A stretch of 62,110 nt of DNA. It comes from Burkholderia sp. E7m39 (lineage in GTDB: Bacteria; Pseudomonadota; Gammaproteobacteria; Burkholderiales; Burkholderiaceae). The translations under genes were made by a program, and so were the position numbers. The stretch covers positions 1 to 62,110 of the forward strand of contig BBSL01000272.1 of NCBI GenBank assembly GCA_001319865.1, written 5' to 3'. Below the pieces are notes generated by a model, which did no database searches, was not told where the DNA came from, and saw only the letters and a program-made list of their open reading frames with translations. Positions within the stretch are counted from its first letter, which is position 1. Every line of letters begins with the position of its first letter. Shown here piece by piece: positions 44,488 to 54,499 of the stretch.

Positions 44488-45960
44488 ATGCGAAAACTTT
44501 CGTTGATGCCGATCGCGGTTGCGATGCTGATTACCGGCTGCACGATGGAGCCACATTATGATCGCCCGGACGCGCCGGTTGCGGCGACATTCCCGAACGA
44601 TGGCGTTTATCAGACGCAGCCGCGAGCGGAGAGGGGCAAGCGATCGGCGAACGGCCAGGCGGCGCCGGATATCGGCTGGCGGAACTTCTTCATCGATCCA
44701 CGCCTGCAGCAGCTCATCGAGATCGCGCTGAAGAACAATCGCGACCTGCGCGTCTCGGTGCTCAACATAGAGGCCGCCCGCGCGCAATATCAGATCGTGC
44801 GTGCGGGGCTGTTTCCTACCGTCAATGGGGTGGCATCGCAGAACAAGCAGCGCACGCCCGCAGATTTGTCGCCGACGCGGCGCACGGTTACGGACGTGTA
44901 TTCGGGCGGCTTGAATGCGTCCTGGGAGATCGACTTCTTTGGCCGGATTCGGAGCCTGAAAGATCAGGCGCTGGCGCAATATCTGGCCACATCGCAGGCT
45001 CGCAAGGCAGCCGAACTTTCGCTGGTTTCACAGGTGGCGGATCAGTATCTGACGATGATCGCCTTCGATGAGTCGCTCGAGGTCACGCGCGACACCCTCA
45101 AGACCGCGCAGGATTCTTACGGTCTCACGAAGCTGCAGTTCGACCACGGCACCGGTTCTGAGCTGGCTTTGCGCCAGGCGCAGACGGTAGTCGAAGAGGC
45201 GCAGGCGAACCTGCAGGCACAGGAACGTGCGCGAGCCCAGGCAGAGAATGCGCTCGTGTTCCTGATCGGCGAACCATTGCCTTTGGATTTGGCGGCAGGT
45301 GCGACGCTCGACAACCAGGGTTTGCTGGAGGACATTCCAGCGGGTCTGCCTTCCGATTTGTTGAGCCGCCGGCCGGACATCATGGAAGCCGAAGAGAACC
45401 TCCTCGCGGCGAATGCGAATATTGGCGCGGCGCGCGCAGCGTTCTTTCCGAAGGTCTCCTTGACGGGTAGTTTCGGCACGTTGAGTCCGTCGCTGGGCGG
45501 GCTGTTCAAGCCAGGTTCCGCGGCGTGGGCCTTCGGACCACAGATATCCGTGCCGATTTTCCAGGGTGGCGAGAACCGGGCAAACCTCGATCTGGCTAAC
45601 GTGCAGAAGAAGATCCAGGTCGCGCAATACGAAAAGGCGATCCAGGCCGCGTTCCGCGAAGTGGCTGACGGACTCGCGGCGCGCGGCACTTATGATCAGG
45701 AGATCGAGGCCCGGCAGCGCGACACGTTAGCTGAACAGCGCCGGCTCGAACTGTCGGAATTGCGGTACCGGCGTGGCGTCGACAGCTATCTGTCGGTGCT
45801 GACCGCTCAAAATGACCTGTACGCTTCGCGCCAGTCACTGATCACCGCGAGGATGCAGCGCTTAGTAAGCCTCGTCGATCTGTATCGTGCGCTTGGCGGC
45901 GGGTGGATCGAGCGATCCGGTGAAGAGGAGCGGGCCGCGGATGCTCCGGGCATCAGCTAG
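44488..45960 (+). CDS. Outer-membrane efflux lipoprotein (OprM/NodT family)
   Basis: A 490-residue TolC-like channel of the NodT family. The signal peptide ends in a lipobox (LITGC, Cys near residue 18), and the two TolC repeats follow, with LSRRPDIMEAEENLLAANANIGAARAAFFP split by position (about 300-330) and FRRVADGLA-like FREVADGLAAR. The start at 44488 has GAGGACAGTGGA upstream; an ATG at 44458 is an alternative. Its pump partner upstream is truncated, so the channel may be unexpressed or may serve another pump. Confidence 0.9.
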   Translation: MRKLSLMPIAVAMLITGCTMEPHYDRPDAPVAATFPNDGVYQTQPRAERGKRSANGQAAPDIGWRNFFIDPRLQQLIEIALKNNRDLRVSVLNIEAARAQYQIVRAGLFPTVNGVASQNKQRTPADLSPTRRTVTDVYSGGLNASWEIDFFGRIRSLKDQALAQYLATSQARKAAELSLVSQVADQYLTMIAFDESLEVTRDTLKTAQDSYGLTKLQFDHGTGSELALRQAQTVVEEAQANLQAQERARAQAENALVFLIGEPLPLDLAAGATLDNQGLLEDIPAGLPSDLLSRRPDIMEAEENLLAANANIGAARAAFFPKVSLTGSFGTLSPSLGGLFKPGSAAWAFGPQISVPIFQGGENRANLDLANVQKKIQVAQYEKAIQAAFREVADGLAARGTYDQEIEARQRDTLAEQRRLELSELRYRRGVDSYLSVLTAQNDLYASRQSLITARMQRLVSLVDLYRALGGGWIERSGEEERAADAPGIS

Positions 45961-46031
45961 GCAGGCCGGAAATAGCTGCTAACCGAGGCCGCGTGAAGGG
46001 GTCACTGCCAACGCAAAAGGGGAGGCTATCA

Positions 46032-46973
46032 TCAGCATGAATTGGCGATGCCCGATGCCAGCTCGTCATTGCCCAGCATTTGAGGAATTGACTCTTGCAT
46101 AAAGTCGATCCAACTCCTGATTTTTGCGTCCAGGTACTCACGGGAAACGTATAGCGCGTGGATCTGCATCTCGCTCAGGCGGTATGCGGGCAGCACGCGG
46201 GTCAGCGTGCCGTCACGCAGCCACGGTAATGCGGTCCATAACGGCAGTGCGCCGATGCCCACACCATCACGTATGGCGCACGCGGTCGCGTCGGCAATAT
46301 TCGCCCGAAAAGGCGATGGCGGCAGGGCGAAGACCTCTCGGCCATCAGGTCCGTCCAGATGCCAGCGAGATCCGGGTAGTGTCGGACTCGTCGTCTGCAG
46401 GCACGTGTGCTCCGCCAGACCGGCAACCGAGCTTGGGTTCCCGCGCGCGGCGAGATAGTGTGGCGACGCGCACAGGATGCTATAGGAACGTCCGAGTCGA
46501 ACGGCGATCAATCCGGAACTCGGCAACTCGGTCGAACTGAGTTGAATCGATACGTCGTAGCCCTCGTCGATGAGATCAGGAACGCGCTGCGACAGTGTCA
46601 GTTCGACGGCGACCTGCGGATACCGCTTTTGAAAATGCATGATTGCGGGCACCACATAATGCTGACCGAAACTCGCCGTCGCATGCACACGCAAGCGACC
46701 GGACGGGAGCACATGCGCGTTCGATGCCTCCGCTTCGGCGTCTTCCAGGAAAGCGAGAATCTGTTGGCAACGATGCAGGTATCGTCCGCCCGCCTCGGTC
46801 AGGACAACCCGCCGGGTCGTCCGGTTGAGCAGCCGTGTGCGCAGATGCTGTTCCAGTTCGGAAACAGCACGCGAGACCTGACCAGTCGCCATATTCATAC
46901 GCGCCGCTGCAGCGGTGAATCCGCCCGCTTCGACCACGCGTACAAACGCTTTCATCTTTTGCAAGGTATCCAT
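46032..46973 (-). CDS. LysR-family transcription regulator
   Basis: A 313-residue LysR regulator: N-terminal helix-turn-helix (1-60; MKAFVRVVEAGGFTAAAARM, QVSRAVSELEQHL) and a periplasmic-binding-like effector domain. It resembles the CrgA/AaeR-type subgroup. It lies 66 bases downstream of the FUSC gene on the same strand and may regulate it or the efflux genes to its left. Confidence 0.92.
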   Translation of the reverse strand: MDTLQKMKAFVRVVEAGGFTAAAARMNMATGQVSRAVSELEQHLRTRLLNRTTRRVVLTEAGGRYLHRCQQILAFLEDAEAEASNAHVLPSGRLRVHATASFGQHYVVPAIMHFQKRYPQVAVELTLSQRVPDLIDEGYDVSIQLSSTELPSSGLIAVRLGRSYSILCASPHYLAARGNPSSVAGLAEHTCLQTTSPTLPGSRWHLDGPDGREVFALPPSPFRANIADATACAIRDGVGIGALPLWTALPWLRDGTLTRVLPAYRLSEMQIHALYVSREYLDAKIRSWIDFMQESIPQMLGNDELASGIANSC

Positions 46974-47039
46974 ACTGATCCTGAGTGGCTTTGAAACTGC
47001 CGGTGAAATCAGGTAGTGGCAAGAGCCACGTCACACAAT

Positions 47040-49079
47040 TCATCGCGTTGTGGTCCGACCGCACAGAAGGTCCGCGTGGGCTTTCGCCGCGTCCGCGATC
47101 GTTTGCAAGAGAAGGGCAGCACGCAATAATTCCCGCCCATCCTTGTCGCGCACTTCGCGGCCCCGGCGTCTCAGCCGCATTGCGCCCATGCTGCATACGC
47201 TTACAAGGCGCCCTACATCGAGGCGATGGAGCCGTTTCAGGACGGCAGCCACGGGCCGGCGCGCAATCGGATGCTTCGTAGCGAAGTCGTGTATGGCGAG
47301 CAGGCGATCGCCGATGGTCCACGCCGCGATCAGCCCGCGAAAGTCTGCCTCCCTGGTCGATATCGGGAACGAAGCGCCTGTCATGAGGAGGCGATTCAAC
47401 CGGTCGGCAGTCCGGCTAAGCCATGCATCCGCGTTCCACCCTTGTGGGCGGCGAGCGATTTCGGCCAGATCCCTGCGGACCGCGCGATGTAACCGCATCC
47501 GCATCGACTCTGGATTGGTCGGAAACAGAATGGCGAATACTGCAGTGCCACATGCGATGCCGAGCAGCGTCGCGAGCGCGCTGTTGAGGAACGCGGCGTC
47601 GTTGATCCGGGTTGAGTTGACCGGCGAGATGAAATTCCAGAAGAAAATGGCAAACCCACTGCCAATGGCGGCTGTGCGGGGATTGCGCATGGCGAGGCCG
47701 GCCAAGACCATAAAGAATCCGACAATGTACGCAAGCAGCACGAACCCCGACACTGCCGGCAGCAACACGAAGTTGCAGAGGGCTCCCGCAAGCGCGGCAC
47801 ATACCGCGCCCTTCAGGAATCCGAGCGCGCCGTTCACGGCGTTCGGACGAGTGGAGAACAACGCGCTAACCACGCCAACAACTGCGACGAAACCAGCGCC
47901 CGAAGGCCAGGCGCTCAAGATCCAGAATGCCGATGCGGCCAGTACAGCGACAAACGCCCGAATCCCGTTGTGCCATGCGAGGACGGGATCGCGATGCCAG
48001 GCGAAGTCTGCACGCGATGTCGATGCATCCGCGCGATCCATCAGCGCCGTGCGTGTCAAAGTCTTGTCAAGCGCGGCTAGTAGCAACTCCAGCTCGCTCA
48101 GAAGCAGAAGCCGTGGAGTACATTCGTCACCGGATGTGTCCGCCTCGCCCCGGATTTCGTGCTCGACTGAAGATCTTGCAGCCGTGACTTGTGTATTCAC
48201 GCCGGCGGGATTTGTGGCGACGTCGTCGAGTAATCGGGCCACATCTTCGAAGAGTTCGTCCGCGTGGTCGGGCCGCCGCGCAAATTGCTCGCTGAGCGCC
48301 TGGGCAGAGGCCACTTGTGAGAGGACGGCAATCACCGCTGCCCGTAATTGCCCTAGCCTGCGGCGCACCGTCAATGAGGCAGTGGCAGCATATTCGGCAG
48401 CAGTGTCTAACTCGAATGCGGCAGCGAAGAGACGATGAATCGCTGCTCCGTCAGGCTCGCGGCGAAGCGCTTTTGCACAGACATTTGCAGCCTGCGCGAC
48501 ATAGCGGTGAAGCCGTTCATGCATCTCGCGCACCGGCGCGCCGGGTGCGAAGACGGCCGCTAGCGTCGCCTCGACGAGAATGCCAAGGGTGATATACAAG
48601 AACCTGGCAACGGCGATATCGAAGGCGCGTAATGGAGCGGATACGGCACCTACGGCGATGATTGCAGCCGTATAGCCCGCGAGTACCCCGGCGTAGGCAC
48701 GGAAGTTCCTCATGGAAGTCGCCACGCCGGTGCAAAGGCCGATCCAGGCAGCCAATGCAAATACGAACAACTCTGGTGTCTGCGCGAAAAGCCCAACCAA
48801 TGTAAGCGCCGCCACGGCGCCCACGAACGTGCCGAGAATCCGATATTGGCTCTTCGAGAGACTCATGCCCCGATTGCTTTGCGCTACGATCCAGACGGTC
48901 GTCGCCGCCCATTTTGGATCGTCCAGATTCATACGGAAAGCGATGTAAAGAGCGATCAGCGATGCCGCTGTCGTGCGTACTGCAAACGCAATGGAGACCC
49001 ATGAGGGTTCCGGCAGCGCGCGGCGCAGTTTCGTCCGGAGCGCTTCGAGCCCCGGAAATTGGACAGATTGAAAGTTCAT
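47040..49079 (-). CDS. FUSC-family inner-membrane exporter (AaeB/YccC-like)
   Basis: A 679-residue FUSC-family membrane protein, a putative aromatic-acid exporter. It has the typical layout of two blocks of membrane segments (about 20-180 and 370-540), each followed by a soluble helical part. WAATTVWIVAQSNRGMSLSKS and FWNFISPVN are family stretches. The start at 49079 (MNFQSV) is chosen; the frame stays open to 49259 without a ribosome site or homology. It lies upstream of a LysR gene. Confidence 0.85.
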   Translation of the reverse strand: MNFQSVQFPGLEALRTKLRRALPEPSWVSIAFAVRTTAASLIALYIAFRMNLDDPKWAATTVWIVAQSNRGMSLSKSQYRILGTFVGAVAALTLVGLFAQTPELFVFALAAWIGLCTGVATSMRNFRAYAGVLAGYTAAIIAVGAVSAPLRAFDIAVARFLYITLGILVEATLAAVFAPGAPVREMHERLHRYVAQAANVCAKALRREPDGAAIHRLFAAAFELDTAAEYAATASLTVRRRLGQLRAAVIAVLSQVASAQALSEQFARRPDHADELFEDVARLLDDVATNPAGVNTQVTAARSSVEHEIRGEADTSGDECTPRLLLLSELELLLAALDKTLTRTALMDRADASTSRADFAWHRDPVLAWHNGIRAFVAVLAASAFWILSAWPSGAGFVAVVGVVSALFSTRPNAVNGALGFLKGAVCAALAGALCNFVLLPAVSGFVLLAYIVGFFMVLAGLAMRNPRTAAIGSGFAIFFWNFISPVNSTRINDAAFLNSALATLLGIACGTAVFAILFPTNPESMRMRLHRAVRRDLAEIARRPQGWNADAWLSRTADRLNRLLMTGASFPISTREADFRGLIAAWTIGDRLLAIHDFATKHPIARRPVAAVLKRLHRLDVGRLVSVCSMGAMRLRRRGREVRDKDGRELLRAALLLQTIADAAKAHADLLCGRTTTR

Positions 49080-49206
49080 ATCAGCTACGGCCACACTGAA
49101 GAGCCAGTCGATGACTTCTTCAGCGCGGGCGATTTTGCGGTGGACGATAGCCATCCGTTTGACAAACCGGACGTGACTACGCTGAACGCAATGCAACAGC
49201 ACGACG

Positions 49207-50438
49207 TCAAACGATGCCTTGCTTACGCAACGCATCGAGTTCAACTCGCTCAACTCCACACAACGACTTCAGCACATCATCGGTATGCTGTCCAAGCGTC
49301 GGCGGTGCACTTTGATACCGGACCGGCGAGCCTGACATCCGTATCGGATTGGCTACGGTCGGCACGCTGTCTGCGAGCGGATGAGGTAAATCCACTCGCA
49401 TGCCGCGGTGCTGAACCTGAGGATGCGCGAAGGTCTGCGCAATGTCGTTGATCGGGCCACAAGGCACACAGGGACAGAGAGCGGTGTCACCCACTGCTCG
49501 ATCGTGCGCGTGACGAGAACTTCTCGAAGCATCGGGATCAACGTTTCGCGGTTTATCACGCGTGCGGCGTTGGTCGCGAACCGCGGATCGCTCGACAAAT
49601 GTGCGCAATCGGCAATCTCGCAGAATTTTCGGAACTGTCCATCGTTGCCTACGGCCAGCACGATCTGGCCATCTTTTGCGTCGAACACCTCATAGGGCAC
49701 GATGTTCGCGTGTGCATTGCCCTGACGCCGCGGCGTTTTCCCCGACACAAGGTAGTTGAGGTTCATGTTCGCCATTGACGCGACCTGTACATCGAACAAT
49801 GCCATGTCGATGTACTGGCCTTCGCCCGTCTCAGTGCGATGCGCCAGTGCGGCCAGGATGGCGACGGTTGAATACATGCCCGTCATCAGGTCGGCGAATG
49901 CTACGCCGACCTTTTGTGGGCCTCCGCCGGGCAGGTCGTCGCGCTCACCCGTGATGCTCATCAACCCGCCCATGCCCTGAACGATGAAGTCGTAGCCGGC
50001 CTGGTGCGAGAGCGGACCATCCTGGCCAAAGCCTGTTATAGAACAGTAGATGAGACGCGGATTGATCGCCCGCAGGTCGCTGTACGCAAGCCCGTAGCGC
50101 GCCATGTCGCCGACCTTGTAGTTCTCGATGAATACATCGCTCTGTTCCGCCAGCTTCCGGACGATGGCTTGCCCTTTTGGGGATGCAATGTCCAACGTGA
50201 CCGATTTTTTTCCGCGATTCGCTGACAGGAAATAGGCGGACTCGCCGGTCGCATTGCCGTCATTGTCCTGCAGGTAGGGCGGTCCCCAGGCGCGGGTATC
50301 GTCGCCCGTGCCTGGCCGTTCGATTTTGATTACTTCGGCCCCCAGATCGGCCAACGTCTGGCTCGCCCACGGGCCGGCCAGGACGCGGGAGAGATCGAGT
50401 ACGCGAAGGTGTGAAAGTGCTCCGGACATGGAAGACAT
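49207..50438 (-). pseudogene. Frameshifted CaiB/BaiF family III CoA-transferase
   Basis: The first 320 residues are a normal family III CoA-transferase (VLDLSRVLAGPWASQTLADLG, GDDTRAWGPP, FIENYKVGDMARYGL with the catalytic Asp in VGVAFADLMTG). Near 49470-49485 the frame shifts: VPCGPINDIAQTFAHPQVQ continues in another frame to a proper end at 49207. One base is lost (or two gained). It would be about 410 residues if mended, a normal length. It may be dead, or the shift may be a sequence error. It is divergent from an IclR regulator. Confidence 0.75.
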
Positions 50439-50482
50439 CCTGAAATTGAAATCGACCCTCGGCCATGATTCGGCCGTGCCAT

Positions 50483-50654
50483 CGGTCCGCTGTGCGAACC
50501 GAACACGAAAGATTTAAGATAAATCAGACGAGATCGCACGCCAAAATATAAGGGGATTCTAAATCAGTAACGAAGTTGAGACGTTCCAGTGGCGGCAAAA
50601 GATCATTGCATCGATTTGCCACAATGTTGATCGACGGTCCGCTGTGCGAACCGA
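50483..50654. promoter_or_regulatory. Two identical 20-base operators between CoA-transferase and iclR
   Basis: CGGTCCGCTGTGCGAACCGA occurs at 50483-50502 and again at 50635-50654. Each copy is an imperfect dyad, CGGTCCGC-TGT-GCGAACCG, with one mismatch. One copy lies near each divergent start. They are the likely binding sites of the IclR protein, and looping between them (152 bases apart) is possible. Confidence 0.75.
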
Positions 50655-50687
50655 TTCGCGAAAATGTTTGACAGGGAGATTTTCACC

Positions 50688-51584
50688 ATGACAGGATTCA
50701 GCAAACGGAAGCGACCGGAAGAGCAAGGTCAGAGTGCAGCTATGCCGAAGATGAAAAACACGGTGGGTTCATCCGGACAACAGTTCGAGCAACGTGATAT
50801 CGCGCGTTTTGACGATGAGGCCAGCACGGACCGTCAGTTCGTGACGGCGTTAGCAAGGGGGCTCGAGGTGCTGCGATGCTTCGCACCGCGCGAGCGTTAC
50901 CTCGGGTTATCCGAACTGGCCCGTCGCACGAACCTGCCGAAAGCAACGGTCGCGCGCCTGGCGGGAACGCTCGCGAAGCTCGGGTATCTGCGCTACGAAG
51001 AGTCGCTTGGCAAATACGGTCTTGGGACGGGTGTGCTCTCGCTTGGCTATTCGATGCTGTCGAATCTGGACATCCGGGATGTTGCGCGTCCGTTCATGCA
51101 AGAACTTGCCGAGTATGCGCGTGCATCGGTAGCGGTCGGAGTTCGTGATCGCCTGTCGGTTGTCTACGTCGAATGGGTGCGTAGCAGCGCGCCGATCACC
51201 GTCATGCGTGGCGTCGGCGTCCGGTTGCCGATTGCGACTACGTCAATGGGGCGGGCATACCTTGCGGCAGCACCTGAGAGCGAACGCAACGAGGTACTCG
51301 AGCAGGTGCGCCGCCTGGACGAATCGGACTGGCCGCGCATTAAACGCGGCATCGATCAGGCAGTGCGGGACTTTGAGGAGCGCGGCTTCTGCCTCTCTAT
51401 AGGCGATTGGGACAAGGATATCGCAAGCGTTGCCGCGCCCTTCACTGCCCCGGACGGCACGCGCATGGCTTTCAACTGCGGGGGGCCGGCGTTCGTGATG
51501 AGTCGTGACACGCTGGAAAACGACATCGGTCCGCATCTGGTGGATCTTGTGCAACGTTTAGGTGCTGCCGTAGGGCGGCGATGA
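50688..51584 (+). CDS. IclR-family transcription regulator
   Basis: A 298-residue IclR regulator with an N-terminal winged helix (about 50-115; ALARGLEVLRCFAP, LSELARRTNLPKATVARLAGTL by position) and a C-terminal effector domain. It resembles PcaR/PobR-type members. The start at 50688 has GGGAG upstream; ATG 50664 is an alternative. It is divergent from the CoA-transferase and upstream of an acyl-CoA dehydrogenase and a transporter, which it likely controls. Confidence 0.92.
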   Translation: MTGFSKRKRPEEQGQSAAMPKMKNTVGSSGQQFEQRDIARFDDEASTDRQFVTALARGLEVLRCFAPRERYLGLSELARRTNLPKATVARLAGTLAKLGYLRYEESLGKYGLGTGVLSLGYSMLSNLDIRDVARPFMQELAEYARASVAVGVRDRLSVVYVEWVRSSAPITVMRGVGVRLPIATTSMGRAYLAAAPESERNEVLEQVRRLDESDWPRIKRGIDQAVRDFEERGFCLSIGDWDKDIASVAAPFTAPDGTRMAFNCGGPAFVMSRDTLENDIGPHLVDLVQRLGAAVGRR

Positions 51585-51590
51585 AAGGAA

Positions 51591-51620
51591 AAAGAGCGCT
51601 GCTCGCATGAAGCGCTCTTT
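51591..51620 (+). terminator. Hairpin between iclR and the acyl-CoA dehydrogenase gene
   Basis: AAAGAGCGCT (51591-51600) pairs perfectly with AGCGCTCTTT (51611-51620), loop 10 bases, ending in TTTGT. It is a short-tailed, probably partial terminator that lowers read-through into the next gene. Confidence 0.6.
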
Positions 51621-51638
51621 GTGGATTCAGGACAACAG

Positions 51639-52793
51639 ATGATTCGTGATCAGGAAACGCTCAACCTTCTTCTCGATAGCATCTCGCGCTTCGTGCGCGA
51701 GCGGCTCGTCCCTGCTGAAAATGAAGTAGCGGAAACAGATGAAATTCCCGCTGACATCGTTGCCGAGATGCGCGAAATGGGGCTGTTCGGTCTGTCAATC
51801 CCGGAAGCGTTCGGCGGTCTCGGGCTGACGATGGAAGAGGAAGTGCGCGTCGCGTTCGAAGTCGGCAAGACTTCGCCTTGCTTCCGCTCGCTGTTCGGCA
51901 CGAATGTGGGCATCGGATCGCAAGGCCTGATCATCGACGGAACGGAAGAGCAAAAGCGACACTACCTGCCGAAGCTCGCGTCGGGCGAACTGATCGCCTC
52001 GTTCGCGTTGACAGAAGCGGGTTCGGGATCGGACGCGGGTTCGCTGCGCACGCGTGCGCGGCTCGATGGCGACCACTACATTATCGACGGCGCCAAGCGC
52101 TTCATCACGAACGCTCCCGAAGCGGGCATCTTTACCGTGATGGCGCGCACTAACCCAGACATCAAGGGCGCAGGCGGCATCTCCGCATTTATCGTCGAAC
52201 GGGGTACACCCGGCGTGTCGCTCGGAAAGATCGACAGGAAGATGGGGCAGAAGGGCGCCCACACGTGCGATGTCTTTTTCGAGAACTGTCGGGTGCCCGC
52301 GCGGAATCTGATCGGCGGCGTCGAGGGCGTCGGGTTCAAAACGGCTATGAAAGTGCTGGACAAAGGGAGGCTGCACATTTCGGCGATCTGTGTCGGAGCG
52401 GCCGAACGAATGCTTGACGATGCGCTTCGCTATGCAATGGAACGACATCAGTTCGGCCAACCGATCAGCGAATTCCAGCTTATCCAGGCCATGCTCGCCG
52501 ACAGCAAAGCAGAAATCTACGCTGCCCGTTCGATGGTGCTCGACGCTGCCCGTCGCCGCGACAACAAGGAAGATGTGTCTACGGAAGCGTCGTGCTGCAA
52601 GTTGTTCGCTTCGGAGATGTGCGGTCGTGTCGCCGATCGCGCCGTGCAGATTCACGGCGGTGCGGGCTATGTGTCGGAGTACGCGATCGAGCGCTTCTAC
52701 CGCGATGTACGCCTGTTCCGCATCTATGAAGGCACGACTCAGATCCAGCAACTCGTGATCGCTCGCAACATGCTCCGCAACGCGAGTGTCTGA
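51639..52793 (+). CDS. Acyl-CoA dehydrogenase
   Basis: A 384-residue FAD-dependent acyl-CoA dehydrogenase of the short/branched-chain type. Present are FALTEAGSGSDAGSLRTRA (signature 1), the substrate and FAD loops, and the catalytic base Glu364 in IYEGTTQIQ. The start at 51639 follows AGGA. With a CoA-transferase, an AAHS-type transporter and IclR it looks like a pathway that imports an organic acid, activates it by CoA transfer and oxidises it. The acid is not identifiable. Confidence 0.93.
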   Translation: MIRDQETLNLLLDSISRFVRERLVPAENEVAETDEIPADIVAEMREMGLFGLSIPEAFGGLGLTMEEEVRVAFEVGKTSPCFRSLFGTNVGIGSQGLIIDGTEEQKRHYLPKLASGELIASFALTEAGSGSDAGSLRTRARLDGDHYIIDGAKRFITNAPEAGIFTVMARTNPDIKGAGGISAFIVERGTPGVSLGKIDRKMGQKGAHTCDVFFENCRVPARNLIGGVEGVGFKTAMKVLDKGRLHISAICVGAAERMLDDALRYAMERHQFGQPISEFQLIQAMLADSKAEIYAARSMVLDAARRRDNKEDVSTEASCCKLFASEMCGRVADRAVQIHGGAGYVSEYAIERFYRDVRLFRIYEGTTQIQQLVIARNMLRNASV

Positions 52794-52903
52794 GCACAGA
52801 TGCAATAACGTAGTAGTGGAAAACGCGGTGAATGATCACCACGCACCGTTTGCCATCAAAGCGCCGGAGAGCGCTTCTTTGTTAGCCGTATGGAGGAGTC
52901 TAG

Positions 52904-54163
52904 ATGGAAGTCAGCTCATTCAGCCAGCGAGGTCTGGTTGCGCGCGATCGCGTGTGGATCGCAGTGTTCGTGTTTGCGTTTCTCGGTCTGATGGTCGATG
53001 GCGCAGACCTGATGTTTCTTTCTTATAGTCTGTCGAGCCTCAAGCGCGAATTTGGGCTGTCGAATGTCGAAGCGGGTGCACTCGGCACCGTTACGCTCGC
53101 GGGCATGGCAATCGGCGGTATTTACGGCGGTTGGGCGTGCGATCGTTTCGGTCGCGTGCGTACGGTAGTCTGGACCATCGCCGTGTTTTCGATCGGGACG
53201 GCGGCGCTAGGCCTGACTCAGAACTTCGCGCAGTTCGCAGCATTCCGCTTCATTGCTTCCCTTGGACTCGGCGCACAGTACGTCGCGTGCAACACGCTGA
53301 TGTCGGAATATTCGCCTACCCGAATCCGAACGACGATCCTCGGCACGTTGCAGGCAGGATGGTCGGTGGGCTATGTGGTCGCGACAGTTCTGGCCGGGCT
53401 GATTCTGCCGACGTTCGGCTGGCGGTATCTGTTCTTCATCTCCATCGTTCCTGTCGTGCTTGCGTTGGTCATGCAACGACTGGTTCCCGAGCCGGAGAGT
53501 TATGTTGCTTCGAGACAAGGACGCGCGTCGCACAACATCGGGCGGAAAGAACGGGGCATCGGCGCGACCAGGCAGATTTTTGGCGATCCCGCATGCCGCC
53601 GCATGTTCCTGTTGTGGTCGCTGACAGCGGGTTTGCTGCAGTTTGGCTATTACGGCGTCAGCAATTGGATGCCGACCTATCTCGAGAAGGAACTGCACCT
53701 GAAGTTCTCGTCGATGACGAGTTATATGGTGGGCACCTATGTCGCGATGATCCTCGGAAAAATCATCGCGGGCTGGCTCGCAGACAAGTACGGCCGGCGT
53801 GCGATATTCGCGTTCGGCGCATTCGGCGCGGCGGTATTTTTGCCCGTTATCGTGCTGTGGCATACGCCGGAAAACATTGCATGGCTGATGACCGCGTTCG
53901 GTTTCCTCTATGGGATGCCTTACGGCGTGAACGCCACGTATATGACCGAGAGTTTCGAGGCTCGGATTCGCGGCTCGGCCGTCGGCGGTGCCTACAACGT
54001 TGGGCGTGCGGGCGCGGCGATCGCGCCCGCCGCGATTGGTTTTCTCGCGACGGGCGGCACGATCGGACTTGGCTTTCTGGTCATGGGCGGTGCGTATTTT
54101 CTCGCTGGGGTCGTGCCAGCATTGTGCATCAAGGAGAAGCTCTACGATCCGCAGAATGCTTAA
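52904..54163 (+). CDS. MFS transporter, aromatic acid:H+ symporter (AAHS)-like
   Basis: A 419-residue, 12-segment MFS permease. Between segments 2 and 3 is GGWACDRFGRVRT, and between 8 and 9 GWLADKYGRRAI. The stretch ESFEARIRGSAVGGAYNVGR is typical of the AAHS/sialate-type subfamily. GGAG stands 7 bases before the start. It lies 110 bases after the acyl-CoA dehydrogenase and is probably co-regulated by IclR. The likely substrate is an aromatic or dicarboxylic acid. Confidence 0.9.
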   Translation: MEVSSFSQRGLVARDRVWIAVFVFAFLGLMVDGADLMFLSYSLSSLKREFGLSNVEAGALGTVTLAGMAIGGIYGGWACDRFGRVRTVVWTIAVFSIGTAALGLTQNFAQFAAFRFIASLGLGAQYVACNTLMSEYSPTRIRTTILGTLQAGWSVGYVVATVLAGLILPTFGWRYLFFISIVPVVLALVMQRLVPEPESYVASRQGRASHNIGRKERGIGATRQIFGDPACRRMFLLWSLTAGLLQFGYYGVSNWMPTYLEKELHLKFSSMTSYMVGTYVAMILGKIIAGWLADKYGRRAIFAFGAFGAAVFLPVIVLWHTPENIAWLMTAFGFLYGMPYGVNATYMTESFEARIRGSAVGGAYNVGRAGAAIAPAAIGFLATGGTIGLGFLVMGGAYFLAGVVPALCIKEKLYDPQNA

Positions 54164-54499
54164 CCGTACGGGTTGATTGCATCGATGCGACGCGAGGTGG
54201 GGCGGCGGGGTATTTTGGGCGTCGGCGCTGCTAATAGTCGGCTTGAGTGGGTTGTCCTTCGAGCATGCGGCTCCAACCGTCGTAAAGGGCACACCCGCCT
54301 TTGCCAGATATATGCAGGCCTAGAAGCCTTCCGAGTCGAAGTACCCATGGGATTACTAAGCCGTATAGGCGGTTATACCAGACGAGAAAGCATTCAGGCC
54401 ATTGACCGAAAGTGCGTGTCCGCTTGTCAGGAAACATGTTGACCGCCGCGCAGTGTAGGAGAATTTGCAGCAGAAGCGGTTGATGCCGTAGTTCCCGGC
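54164..54499. other. Stretch without a supported gene
   Basis: Short frames on the minus strand read like decayed transposase (WYNRLYGLVIPWVLR) but cannot be assigned. It separates the MFS gene from an IS110 remnant. Confidence 0.3.
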
